Positions 11,837 through 23,900 of a stretch of 64,000 nucleotides of DNA are shown here, piece by piece. The stretch is from NCBI GenBank assembly GCA_039111635.1, contig JBCAQO010000011.1:248001-312000 (forward strand), given 5' to 3'. Each line of letters opens with the position of its first letter. Position 1 is the stretch's first letter. The notes under the pieces are model-generated. The model saw nothing but the letters and a program-made list of their open reading frames with translations, was not told the origin of the DNA and did not search any database. Made by a program: the position numbers and the translations under genes. The DNA is from Heterobasidion occidentale (taxonomy: Eukaryota > Basidiomycota > Agaricomycetes > Russulales > Bondarzewiaceae).

Positions 11837-12320
11837 CTCGGTTGGGTTGGATCGGAACGTGTCGGGTTTCTGTGAGTTTGGGCGAAGAGGCATTGTTGCC
11901 GTAGTTGCTGTGCTTTTTGTTTTCGTTTGCTACTCTACATCATGGTCATGTCTGATTACTTGGCTGTAGGCATTAATGTATGCGTATCCACCCGCCCTCT
12001 AGTGGCACATTGACGGTAAAATTGCGATATTATAATGGCGTGTAGAGTAAGCCCTGCGCAAATTCACGCTCACGATTGATTTAGGTGGTCCTTCCATCTC
12101 TGAACTCATACCTCCGCGCGTGCTGGAGCCTCATGGTTGCTGCTTTCCTGGGAACTTCGCTCATAAAAGTCTGTCGTCCATTCGTGACCTAGCGGATCAA
12201 CTTGCAAGCCGGCGCTATCGCACAGAGAGGACGCACCATGATAGGGTGTCTTGCTACTGCTGCGTCGCGGGGCACGCTTTCGCACTAAGAGAGGATAGGA
12301 AGATCCGGAACGATGTCTAG
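11837..12320. other. Convergent intergenic region
   Basis: The 3' regions of the unrecognised plus-strand gene and the minus-strand DUF6534 gene share this stretch. Nothing coding is convincing. Confidence 0.5.
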
Positions 12321-14005
12321 TTAGAAGCAGGGTGGGCGGCTCACGTCTCTCAATGCGCTCCTGCCGCAAAACTCGATAGTGCGGGGGCGGCTGATCCCGC
12401 CTATGTAGCTGGTTGACTCGACAGAGGACGTCCAGCCTTTCCGGGAGTTCAGGCTCGAGAGGAGGGAGATCGTGTACAGCTCCGCCAAGGAGTAGTTGAA
12501 GATGAGGTGGCTGCGGCGGGCGGCATCGGCGATCGTGAGACACACAGTCCGAACGGCGAGGGCAGCGGTCGAACGGACTCACTACTCAGCTGGCTGGTGA
12601 AACGACGATGCAGGACCCGGTCAGAAATGGACAGAGGAAGAGATTCCTGGAACGGGAGAGAGAGGGACGCACAAACGTGATATACAAGACCAAGTCTGTG
12701 ACGGCCCACAGAGCGGTGACGAGGCCCGTCTGGATGGTGACTAGCGGGAGCGTGGAACGAGGATCAGCTTGAGCCATCTCTGCTTTCCGAGCGGCCTCGC
12801 GCGCTGCGGCTCGGACTCACGTCGAATGATCTTGTCGATGACATCGTCCGTCGGGGGAGAGCCGGTCTTGTGTCGCTTCTACATTATCAAACAAAGCATT
12901 GACTCGGCGAAGCTCGTCGACCCAGCTGTGGGCGACACGAGGTCGTGCGTGGAGGACGTACCAGGAATGTCACGAGGATGACTGTGATCAGCGTATCGTC
13001 GATGGTCGCTGCGATCAGCCAGACGATGACGGCCGACTGGATGCGAGATGTGAGCAGGATGTCGAACATGCAGAACATCGTCACGCTGGTGGCTATCGCG
13101 GCAACTGTTGGGGATGATCTTTATTGGTGATGGAACCTCGCAGTGCGAAGTGTGGCTCTACGCACGGCACTCTATGACGGCCAACGCCGCGATCGCGATG
13201 AACGCCCATAGACTGTTCGTGAGTATCCGGATTCGACGACCGAAGAACAATTGGACCATCAATCCTATAATCCCTGCGGATGTTTTAGTTTCACGATGGA
13301 TCATGATAGCCCCAAAACGCTGACGGTTGTCAAAGGGCCTGCGAAGTGGCCACGAGCACGTCAGTTGCGTGAATGCCATCGAGTGGGGGCTCAAACGTTT
13401 ACCGCATTTATGAACTAAAATAGGAACCGGTGCAGTCAGCGTAAACGATCGGATAAAGACCGCCAGAATAGTTACACCAGCTCAAGATTCCCTGCGCAGC
13501 GACGTCTCCTAACACCATCCGATCCAGGGTCATCGGTAAAGCTCGGAGAGAGATCTGAGGCGAGGGACATACCGAATCTGTTGACCAGGTGGTCGTAGAT
13601 GTGCGCCATGTCCAGCCCTATGTTCACCGTGCCCACGACGAATAACGTCCATACCTGTGCTTTGGACATCAGCCCGAGCCCACGAACCGCCGACATCGTC
13701 AGAAGCGTACATAGGCCTTTTGCCATGTCTTGTCGCTGATTTTCACACCTCAGCGCCTCAATTCACGCGCACATATCGGTTCGAACGTACTCTTTGTAGC
13801 TCACGTGGTATGAATACGTCTGCATCAAGACGACACCATACAGGATGAGGCTGATGAACGTGCCAATGAGCGTCGGCCCGGACCTACACAGACATCTATT
13901 GAGATACGCAGAGACACGCGCAGAAGAAACACCGAGAAAAAAGACGGCTCACAGGAGCAATGCGTAGGACGACGGATCCAACGGCCGCGTGTTGAGGAAA
14001 GGCAT
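12321..14005 (-). CDS. DUF6534 multipass membrane protein
   Basis: The start at 14005 opens MPFLNTRPLDPSSYALLL. Well-supported exons are 14005-13953, 13883-13791, 13735-13711 and 13654-13573, encoding GPTLIGTFISLILYGVVLMQ, SYKDDKTWQKAY and VWTLFVVGTVNIGLDMAHIY. Later hydrophobic segments are IIGLMVQLFFGRRIRILT (about 13290), TMFCMFDILLTSRIQSAVI (about 13070), RHKTGSPPTDDVIDKIIR (about 12850), TIQTGLVTALWAVTDLVLY (about 12740) and LIFNYSLAELYTISLLSSLN (about 12500). The GPTLIG start, the RHK..DD..I..IIR helix and the final SSLNSR are hallmarks of this expanded Agaricomycete family of about seven-helix proteins, whose function is unknown. Exon borders between 13290 and 13560 could not be settled and may hide one missing or extra base. 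The stop at 12321 may be followed by another short exon. Confidence 0.75.
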
Positions 14006-14992
14006 AGAACCAAGATTGAGCAGCGGGCACGAGCGACAGCTGGGCGACTTATAAGTGTGCTCGAGGCGGCGTTAGTAGCTGATTGAGCCAGCAGGCCTTC
14101 TGACCGGCATGCCATGGTCTTGCGATATAAGTAAATCTTCACTAGCCGCCGAGCCTGACAGGAAGCGCTGATGGATTGAATGTAAGCAGATGAAAGAATG
14201 AAGTACTAGGCGCTGCATTTCGATACCAGTCCTTCATTTCAATCGAGATGGTCAACCTGAAGAATAGCACATTGCCGGGCGTGCCACGAGTCTGCAAGGG
14301 GGCACCTTGGACAAGCAGATGGGGTTCCATTGAGCATAAGCCAGACTATGTACACCATCCTTTATTGGGATATACGCACTCACCGAATATCAATCAAGCT
14401 TGCCAGCTACGACGGGATTTATCTGACAGGCTCCACAATCTATGTCCAGATGCGAGTGACTGTTCTTGCATTCACAAGCGCCTTGATTCTCCGGCCCCCG
14501 CCATGGTACCCTGATTGGAGATTCGTGGTCCTATATTCCTGGTCCCGTAGTAGGGAACAGGTCTCATTCTAGCGTTTTCGTGATGTCACAACCACCAGTC
14601 ACGCTGCCGCCTGAACTTTGGTAGCCTAGTGCTTACTAAGCGGAATAGGCCAAGCGGGCTTTGAATGGCCACGGCGCGTTTTTGTCGAGTCATTACGGCC
14701 GGGCAAGCCGAGCTGGCTCTATACCATCTGGGCTCACTAAGTGTGGTTTTGGCAGGGCATGTCAAACAAGGATTTGACTTAGCCAAAATTTCATGGAATT
14801 CTGACTCTATAGCTTGCTCTGGCCTCAACACTCATTTCCTGTCTTAGCAAGCAATATTTTATGTATATATCTATTCATTTAAAGCATCTGTCTATTTTCC
14901 TTTGTCTCAGACTGGTCTTGGAAATCAACACTTGCGGTGGGTGGCTCTGTTGCATCATGCGCTCATGCCAATGGCAGCAGTTGCACAGTGAG
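14006..14992. other. Gene-poor stretch up to the Copia insertion
   Basis: I find no supportable gene in these roughly 990 bases. Short open frames on both strands (for example 14248-14572 plus) have no recognisable domain. The stretch ends at the TAGAA target site (14,993-14,997) of the Copia element. Confidence 0.45.
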
Positions 14993-14997
14993 TAGAA

Positions 14998-15312
14998 TGT
15001 TGAGATATTGGCTAGAAGTATTACTCAGCGTCTGTGTAGATCACTATATATTTAATTGGTAAGTACCTAGAAGTATTACTACGTGCTAGAAGCGTAAGTA
15101 AAAGTGACATCTATGTTAAGAAGAAGCAGGCTCACATCAGCGTCTGTGTAGATCACTGAGGGAAGCCCGACACCGAAGGCGTCAGTAACTACAAGCGGCA
15201 GTGGCTGAGAAACTGTATAGTACTTCGGGCAAACTCCGAGCTCGTCAAGTAAGTAAGCAATAAGTAAATCATAAAGAAAGAGATGACGAAGGCGATTTGC
15301 CTCAGTCGAACA
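14998..15312 (-). repeat. 3' LTR of the Copia element
   Basis: This 315-bp LTR pairs with 31684-31996. It starts TGTTGAG and ends AACA on the plus strand and is preceded by the TAGAA target duplication. Confidence 0.93.
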
Positions 15313-15345
15313 CACCCCTTCAAATCTCCTGAAGTCCAATAAGCT

Positions 15346-17128
15346 CTATCTTCTTCTCAATCCTTCTGACGAGCCAGGCGGTTTAGTAAATCCGTCAGCC
15401 GCCATCTCGCCCAGTAGGACAGTAGCGTAGCTCAACGAAGTTCTCTCGATAATGTCGCGGATGAAATGATAGCGGATGTCAATGTGCTTCGTGCGAGAAT
15501 AGAAGGCATCATTCTTGGCAAGGGCAATGGCGGATTGGTTATCACCATAGAGAATTGGTAGGTGTGGGAAGAGGGGAGAAGATGTTTGCCTAAGAACATA
15601 CGGATCCACAATGCTCCTTTGTTGCGGTGAGCCGAGCGCGACATACTCCGCCTCGGTGCTAGACTGAGCAACAATTGACTGCTTTTTGGAAGACCAAGAC
15701 ACAGCGCCACCATCGAACAGAAAAACATAACCCGAGATTGAGCGTCTGTGCTCCTGACCCCCATGATCAGCATCTGAGAATCCCTCAATCCCCCGCTGCT
15801 CCTTCCCAAAAGTTAGCCATAACTCTCGTGTGCCCTTCAAATACCTCAGCAATCGCTTTGCGGCTTCCCAGTGAGCACGTCCAGGATTCTGCATGAACTG
15901 TGAAAGATATGACACCGCAAAACAGATATCTGGTCGAGCGGCAATGGCAGCATACATGGCAGATCCAATAAGTTCCTGGTATGGAACATTGCGCATCTCG
16001 GAGAACTGCTGCGGAGTGGATGGGGATTGCATCATCGTGAGGTGTGCGTTTGGATCAGTGGGAGTGGAGAGTGAATTTGCGGTCTCGAGATTAAAGCGTG
16101 AGAGAATTGTGTCGATGTACGCACACTGAGACAGGGAAATAGTCCGCGCCCCGCGATCACGCTTGATCTCGATACCGAGCAACCAGTGAATCTCGCCAAG
16201 ATCTGTCATCTCGAAGGCCCGATTGAGGGCTTCCTTCATAGCTAAGATGGCAGCCAAGGAACTAGCAAAGAGAGCGAGGTCGTCGACAGAGACAGCAATG
16301 ATGGAAACACCCTCGTCGTCACGCTTGTAGAAGATGCCGTGTTCGACGGCACAGACCGTAAAGCCCATGGCGAGGGAACGCGTCGCAGAGCTTCTTATAC
16401 AGCGCCGAGAGGATTGCTTCAAGCCATAGATTGTCTTGAATAAGCGACAGACCTTCTCTTCGAGGCCGGCACTGAGAAACCCGGGGGTTGCTTCATAAAG
16501 ATCTCTTCCTCGAGGTCTCCATTAAGGAATGCATTTTACATCCATCTGATGAATCTCCCAGTCAAAGCGAGCCGCGAGAGCGAGTAGAATCCGAATGGAG
16601 GTAAGTTTTGCGACTGGTGCAAACGTGTCTCCGTAATCGATGCCGGGGACCTGCATGAAACCCTGCGCAACGAGCCGCGCTTTGTAGCGCGTGATTTCGC
16701 CGGCCGCGCCCCGCTTGATCTTGAAGACCCACTTGGAGCCGACGACGTTGGCGTTCAAGGGCCTGTCGACGAGCTCCCAGGTGTTGAGCTTTGCGAGGCG
16801 GTCAAGTTTGTCTTGAATCGCCGCATCCCATTGCGGCCAGTCCGGTCGTTTCCGAGCCGCTTCCACGGTGCGGGGTTCCATCCCCTCGGTCGCTTCCGCT
16901 GCCATTGCCCACTCTATTCCTTCCCACTTCCTCCCCAGCATCTCCACCTCCTCCAGGACCTCTTCATCGGCCTCTTCATCGGCTAGGAAAGACTCCATGG
17001 CCGCTACCTGCGCACTGTCGACAGGATTCGACTCAAGGTCTGGTTTGGGGTCCTCGGATGCTCGCATGCCGCGAGGGACAGCTGGCGCTCGTGCGCTGCC
17101 TGTCGTCGTTCCTTCGCCTCGTTCAAGG
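15346..17128 (-). pseudogene. Copia reverse transcriptase and RNase H
   Basis: Reading down from 17067, the first part has a WPQWDAAIQDKLD helix, VGSKWVFKIKR, RYKARLVAQGFMQ and GIDYGDTFAPVAKL, the usual Copia RT opening. After a frame break near 16510, within the LDVKNAFLNG block, the second part (16422-15346) has VSVDDLALFA as the catalytic Y/V-x-D-D, LGIEIKRD, a YQELIGSAMYAAIAARPD motif, and the RNase H end with SWSSKKQSIVAQSSTEAEY and RTKHIDIRYHFIRD. The aspartates of the active site are intact, but the frame break and the transposon inserted upstream prevent a continuous polyprotein. Confidence 0.9.
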
Positions 17129-17136
17129 CGTCGGAT

Positions 17137-17169
17137 AGGCCCCGTGAAGCTCCTATAAGGGTTTCCCGG
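17137..17169 (+). repeat. Left terminal inverted repeat of the DNA transposon
   Basis: These 33 bases are the exact reverse complement of 28935-28967. The TSD CGTCGGAT precedes them at 17129-17136. Confidence 0.92.
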
Positions 17170-17387
17170 TCAACATACCCCAAAATCAGTCAGAAATATG
17201 CTAACTTTTTGGACATTTCGCCCATGAAATATGCTAAAACCGGGAAGGGTAGTCACAATTTGTCATATTTGTCACGCTTTGCCACGCTTTGTTCAAGACC
17301 AAGTAAATTAGCAAACAGAACCCCTGCGGCGTCGAGTTCCTCTCGCAAACAACAAAGAATCAATATAAAATGAACATGACAATGTTT

Positions 17388-17708
17388 CTACTGTGCTATT
17401 ATCTGATCTCCAGGAGTTACAGGCTTGGGCGGTGCCAAAATCACCTTTTTCACCTTAGATCGTGTGAGAGCTTTCCATCTTGATCCTGCTATCGGTGTCA
17501 AGCGCATTAAGTCTCGCTGGTCTCCAACCAGTGCCTTGGAACCAAGGTGGTACAGCATGTGGGAAGCCTTTGCGTGAGTGTGCAGCTCGGTCCGGTTGTC
17601 GAGACATGAAAAATAGAAAGAAGGAATGGAACTTGAGATTCCGGGGCCCAGAGCTGACTCCTCATCGGACTCCAACTCATCGGAGCTCCCAACGGTAAAG
17701 AGTCCATG
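17388..17708 (-). pseudogene. Transposon cargo gene, 3' exon fragment cut off by Gypsy-A
   Basis: Read on the minus strand from 17703, the frame gives LFTVGSSDELESDEESALG, then PSFYFSCLDNRTELHTHAK, ASHMLYHLGSKALVG and RWKALTRSKVKKVILAPP, stopping at 17388-17390. It continues the exon that begins at 28107, on the other side of Gypsy-A; the CCATG target duplication (17704-17708 and 28100-28104) marks the cut. The acidic stretch followed by a His-containing segment and a basic end matches, to my impression, a hypothetical-protein family frequent in polypore genomes. I cannot name a function. Confidence 0.7.
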
Positions 17709-18540
17709 TGTTAGGACCGCGTCCTAACACGTGCTTCGCACGTGAATGGATGGGCTGGTCAAGTGCTTCGGACTTGTTACAGACTCGGACCGCTTTTCAT
17801 GACTCCTTACCATTTACATGCTAACGCATGAACGCTGATCTCTTGTTCCTGATTCTTGATGTGGACAGACATTGGTTCCTGACCCCCGTTCCTGGTTCTT
17901 GATCGATCGAAGATGTGGATGGACATTAGTGATTCGGATTACTATATTTGGTTACATGACAGGTCGATGAGGCATTCTAGCTTACGGATCTCGATCGTTG
18001 ACTTCGGTACCTGAGAAGCGCACGGACCAGATCTGGATCCTGCCCTAGACACTTCTGTACGTAAATAGCCGAGATGAGCTTCTAAGAAGCTCAGCTCGTT
18101 CACCTGTAATACACTCGATCTCTGCACTGCACCCGGCGTCTGGCTACCTTCCTAGCCCACGCTTCGTGATCTCTGTCAGATCTGAGAAACTTTGCACGGT
18201 CTGACGAAGCACTGGACTCGTCTCCCTTCCCTCCCCTCCCTCTACTTATCCGCTTCTACACCGGGTTAGCTGCCTTCCGCGTTCTCAGTTGGACACCCCT
18301 CGTGTCATCTGTTGGACAGGAGAAGATCATCCGGTTCCTCCTCATCATCGAGAAGACCTCGAAGATCACCTTCTCAATCTCTTCGAGAACAAAGCCGACA
18401 GCGACCCCGAGTTCCTCGAAAGAGCCCAAAGACGATCCATCGTCTTCATCCATTGGAGTCTACGACTATACGAACCAGTGGAGGTTTAGCCTAGGGACCC
18501 CTTCGTGCATCGGTGCACGTGATAGGTCTCCGACCTAACA
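17709..18540 (+). repeat. 5' LTR of Gypsy-A
   Basis: This 832-bp LTR pairs with 27265-28099. A TATA-like GTAAATA near 18061 lies about 30 bases before AGCTCGTTCA (18093-18102), the predicted transcript start. Confidence 0.95.
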
Positions 18541-18541
18541 C

Positions 18542-20877
18542 TTGAACGAGCTCATTTATCCCTACTCTATTCAAGCTGGATCCCCAGCAGCGACAGCTCT
18601 TTCTCTCATCCGTCAACAACATTCTAGCAATCGCCAACAGGGTAAACCTAACGGCCACCCCAGTAGCGACTCCTCAAGGAAGAATAAACTACCCGGAGCT
18701 ATAGAAGTCGCAAGACACCGGAACCCAGGAAAGGTTTACTCAGGAATAGCCACACTTAGGCTACAACAAGCACCCGAAATATTTATAGACCTCCTTAAAA
18801 CTGGATATAGATTTTCCGGGATTTGCTTCGTCAACGAACCAAAGACACCGTTCACCCTCACAGATAACGGAGAGCCCGACGTCATCAGAGCAAGGAACTG
18901 CGTCGAGATACACGACGGAAGACCAGACGATTTCCCCGTCGCCGTTATCCCCGATCTCAGAAGAACCATCGCAAGGAATATCGACACAGACGGAATCAGA
19001 GCGGAACTCGTCAAGACCAAGGATAACAGAGACCACGTCTCAATCCTCATCCACTGGACCTTCTCCTCAACCTAGGAAGACACACTGGAAGCTCCTAACT
19101 CCCCACCAGTCCGAACAGAAATTGAAGGGATCGTTTTTGTTGTCAGAAGAAGAGGAGAGTTCGCCCACAAAACTTATCATCTCCGGACCCTCATCTCGGG
19201 ACACATTCTCCGAGATCATCCAGCTCATCGACCAAATTGATATTTCCATCAACGAAATTATCAAAAGGGACCAGACTTACAGGAAGCACTACAGGCAGGA
19301 AGAAGACAGGCAGTACCCTTCTTCTTCAAAGAATAAAGAACAACGGACGAAGTCGCAGCGGGATATCCTCCCGGCTACAGAACAGACCAGCAGAAGTCTA
19401 CGGAGATTTACCCGAAGACGTCGACAAGGATCAACTTTATTACGACGAAAGGAAAGAACACTTCTACTACGCGGGATTCCTCACCGGATTCTTCAAAGAC
19501 CAAGGAAAGAGCGAATACGAATACGCTGCTTGGGGAGGAGACCGTCCCCGCACGACCCGACCTACACCTTGTTAAGATCGAGGACTACATCGCGAGAAAG
19601 ACCTTCGACAAGCCTGAATCACCGACAAATAGGCATCGTGACTCGCCAAGACCGCACATACATACTCTACCCAGAGACACAGCCAGTGGAAGTCGAATCT
19701 CTAGAAGAAACACGCCCGCTGCATCCCCCTTACAAGAAACCACTCCCCAAGAAGACTTCCGAGCCCCAACACCGGAGTTTGTCCCCGAACCGGAGTATTT
19801 TGAAGCACCAAGTGGAAATCCGGAACCACCTGACGATCCAGAGCCCCCGCCCGATACAATGTCGGCAGATACTGGAGGTAATGAGTCCAAGGGACCAGCT
19901 ATGGCCAAACCCACCACCTTCAATGGAAACAGAAAACGAACCGAGCAATTCCTCCACGATATCGATTAATGTTCCTGGCTAGGAAGAAGGATTATGCGAA
20001 CGAATTCGCCAAAATCGCTTACGCTCTATCATATATGAAGGAAGGCTCGGCAGGGATATGGGCAAGAAACTTTACTCAGGCCAGGAACACGCTGAAGGAT
20101 TGGAACAGATATACTTGGGCAGATACGGTCGGCTTCACATCCGTCCGCAAAAAGATAGCCACCGACTTCGAGGAGTTCAACAAAGAAGCCGATGCTCGCG
20201 ACAAACTGGCCCGAGTCAATCAAGGAAAAGAATCATTTAACACCTACCTTCAGCTGTTTGAACAGCTCGCAGCACTTGCTGGTGTAGACGGAGAAACCAA
20301 GAAAACCCATTTCCTGCGAGGACTCAAGTGGGAGTTGGCAAAAGGAATTTATGAAGATCCCTCTGCAGACGGGACATGGGAAGAACTAATTGAGAAGGCC
20401 AAAAAACACGAAAGGATGCGCATCGCAAGGGACCGAGCATACGACCTCCGAAAAGGAAAATTCCAAATCTACACTCCGCGTACCTTTTACGACGAGAGGG
20501 CACCCCCACGGCACGATAGGGAGCCCCAATACGAACCTATGGACGTAGACGCAGCGGAAATGGAGGCTGATGCTGTCCGAACTCGCTTCAAGAAGCTTAC
20601 CCCGGCGGAGAGAGATCGACTTGCCAAAGAAGGCAAGTGCTTCTTTTGCAAGAAACCCGGGCACATGGCGCGCAACTGTCCTTCTCGACCCAAGAGAAGA
20701 TTCCAGCCCCCTCGTCGCAGACCAGTGCGCGAAGCAGAAATGGACGAAGGACAATTCGACGATGAAGACGTCGAAGAAGGAAAAAACAGAGTCAACCACA
20801 TCCGCCAGATGATGATGGGACTCAGCATGGAAGAAATCGAGGAAGTTCGAGCCTTTAGCGACTCGAAAAATTTTTAA
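18542..20877 (+). CDS. gag: Gypsy-A Gag with CCHC zinc knuckle (frame broken)
   Basis: A first open segment (18542-19075) starts MNELIYPYSIQAGSPAA and is followed in other frames by SEIIQLIDQIDISINEIIKR, DQLYYDERKEHFYYAGFLTG and acidic Pro-rich sequence. The retrotransposon Gag domain proper starts near 19890 (FNGNRKRTEQFLHDID, then SYMKEGSAGIWARNFTQAR and FEQLAALAGVDGETKKTHFL). The zinc knuckle CFFCKKPGHMARNC lies at about 20639-20680, and the reading frame closes at 20877. The product should form the particle core and bind RNA. Two or three single-base frame slips between 19300 and 19980 separate the pieces. Whether the segment before 19100 belongs to Gag or is a separate leader ORF is uncertain. 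Confidence 0.8.
18543..18552 (+). promoter_or_regulatory. Self-complementary primer-binding site of Gypsy-A
   Basis: TGAACGAGCT, two bases after the LTR, is the reverse complement of AGCTCGTTCA at 18093-18102 in the LTR, the predicted 5' end of the transcript. This is the arrangement used for self-primed reverse transcription by Tf1-type chromoviruses. Confidence 0.6.
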
Positions 20878-20900
20878 GGCCTCTCCCATCGGCAGCGGAT

Positions 20901-23900
20901 GTGGAGAGTAGGATTCTTGCAGGAAATTGGTACGCTCCTCTGGCCAGTAAAGATGCTGACCAAGAGCATGGACATCCAGATGTATTGTATCTTTCGGAAA
21001 TGAAATCACATGGTGCACCATCACTCCGACTCGAGACAATGCTCATAGGCAAGAATAGAAAAGCTGCTACACAGGCACTAGTGGACAGTGGAGCCACCGG
21101 AATCTTCATGCACCCTCGCTTCGTAGAAGCACATCGAATCACTACACACAAAACCCCCACCCCTATCCCAGTCAGTACGGTCCAGAACACCGAGTTCAAG
21201 GGAGGACCATTACACGATTCGCCAACCTCAAACTACAGGTTCTAGGTGAAAAAGGGGGGTCGCATACAGAATCGGCAAGATTCTATATCGCGGAAATAGG
21301 AAAAGAAGACGTCATTTTAGGAACCGACTGGTTATTAGAACATAACCCAGAAGTCGACTGGCATGCCTACGGGCTACACTTTACCAGATGCCCGCCCTCC
21401 TGCCAAATAAAAGGAGGACCGGTAAAAGCTAGAAGAGCTACAAGAAAACCAGGACGTCCTAAACCAAGCATACGGCGCATGGAAACAGTACCGCAAACGG
21501 GCGACTACTCAATACCAGTGCAAAAGCCGGGAAAAGCAGTACCAGGCCGGAAAGTGGGAAACACCACAGTACCACATCCGCGGACAATACCTACAAGTCC
21601 GGAGTTCACAACTCGAAGGTTGAATGCCGAACGTCTGAAGGCCCGAACCAGAAATTACAAGGTTCCGACATGGGCTGAAGAAGACGTTCCGGAGGACGGT
21701 GACGGACTTCCGGCACTTCCCTCCAATGATCTTGAAGAAGATGGAGTCTATCTCGTTAGATGCCTGGATACGGGAACATTACAGGCACTGGAATTATACA
21801 ACGACTCCGAAGAAGGCGTCGACATACATCGCGCCGAAACCACGGAACTTCCATACGCCAATACACCGGCTCAAGGAAGTAAACCTGTCAAAGCACCGAC
21901 AGGAAAACAAACAAAGCACACCAACTCGCAAAGACTGGCAGAAGAAGCCGCCAAAGGGAAACCCGAACTATCCTTCGAAGAAATAGTGCCGAAGGAATAC
22001 TGGAATTATAGGAAGGTTTTCGAAGGTCGACCAAAGGGACAGCTACCGCTCTCTCGACCTTGGGATCACAAAATAGAGATCAAAGAAGGAATGGATCACT
22101 CGCTCAAACCCAAGCTATACAGTCTTAGCCCTGGAGAGCAAGTGGAACTCAAGAAATTCATAGACGAAAACCTCCAGAAAGGATTCATCAGAGAATCCAA
22201 ATCGCACATGGCATCCCCATTCTTCTTCATCAAGAAAAAGAACGGGAAACTACGACCAGTGATGGATTATCGCAAACTCAATGAAATAACAATCAAGAAC
22301 AAGTACCCTTTGCCGATCATTCAAGAATTACTGGACCTTCTGGCCGAAGCCGTATACTTTTCACTAATGGATGTTGATACAGGATATAACAACGTACGCA
22401 TGAAGGAAGGAAGCGAGAAACTGGCCGCGTTCGTCACCAATTTAGGAATGTATGAACCTCTGGTGATGTTCTTTGGATTAACCAACTCGCCGGCAACATT
22501 CCAAACTATGATGAACGCCCTCTTCAAAGACCTCATCTATGCCGGACTAGTGGCAATCTATATGGACGACATCCTAGTATTTTCTAAAACAATGGACGAC
22601 CACATCAAAACAGTTCGAAAGGTTTTACAGATCTTACAGGACAACGATCTGTACCTACAACCCTCGAAATGCCACTTCCACAAAAAAAAATCGACTACCT
22701 TGGATATGTTATATCACACGGACATCTGGAAATGGACCCGATTAAAGTGGCCGGCATTATGGACTGGCCAACTCCGGGAAAAGTCAAAGAAGTGCAATCA
22801 TTTTTAGGTTTTTGCAACTTTTATCGCAGGTTTATCAAGGATTACTCAAAAATAGCACGACCGCTATTTGAGCTAACACAGAAGGAACGCACCTGGGATT
22901 GGACACCAGCATGCGAAGAAGCGTTTCAAACGCTAAAACGAATATTTACAGAATCTCCGGTGCTCGTGATGCCAGACACAAGGAACCCGTTTCGCATTGA
23001 ATGCGACGCTTCCGACTTCGCCACCGGAGCAGTTTTATCACAAGTCGCCGAAGACGGAAAATGGCACCCATGTGCTTATATTTCCAAGTCGCTCTCACCA
23101 ACAGAACGCAACTACCCAATCTACGATAAAGAGTTGCTGGCGGTCGTTCGAGCTTTTGAAGCTTGGCGACACTATTTGGAGGGCGCCGACCACCCGGTAG
23201 ACGTCTGGACGGACCACAAGAACCTCGAATGGTTCCGTTCAAGCCAGAAACTAAACCGTCGACAAGCACGATGGTCACTCTACCTCTCGCGTTTCGACTA
23301 CAAGTTGACGCACAAGGCAGGAGTCACTAATAAATCCGACGGTCTGTCACGGCGTCCAGACCATAAAAAGGGGGTGGAATTTGACAATTCAGGCGAAACA
23401 CTCTTGGAGCCCAAACTTTTCAATGACACAGAAAATATCCGAAGACCTTTTGCAGAAATCAATGCCATTAATACAGACAACAGTTGGGACCCTCATCAAA
23501 TACTTCACATCAGGGCAACTGGACGAGGAGGCGTTACCATAATAGATGAAGACCTTCGGAAACGAATCATTGAAGAAAACAGGAAAGACGAATGGTTATT
23601 AGAAACCTTAGCCAAGATTAAAACCTTAGGACCTCGAAACATGAAGAAAGGTTTACAAGAATGGAACGAAGAAGAAGGATTGGTCCTTCATCGAGGAAAG
23701 ATATATGTTCCTCGGAACGAACAACTTCGTCAAGATATCATCAAATTAAACCATGACAATCTAGCAGCAGGACATCCAGGACAAAGGGGAACTCTAGCAT
23801 TAGTCGGACAAGAATTCACTTGGCCAGGAATATCAAACACAGTTCACCAATATGTAGAAGGATGCGCCATCTGTCAATCCACCAAGAACGACACACATCC

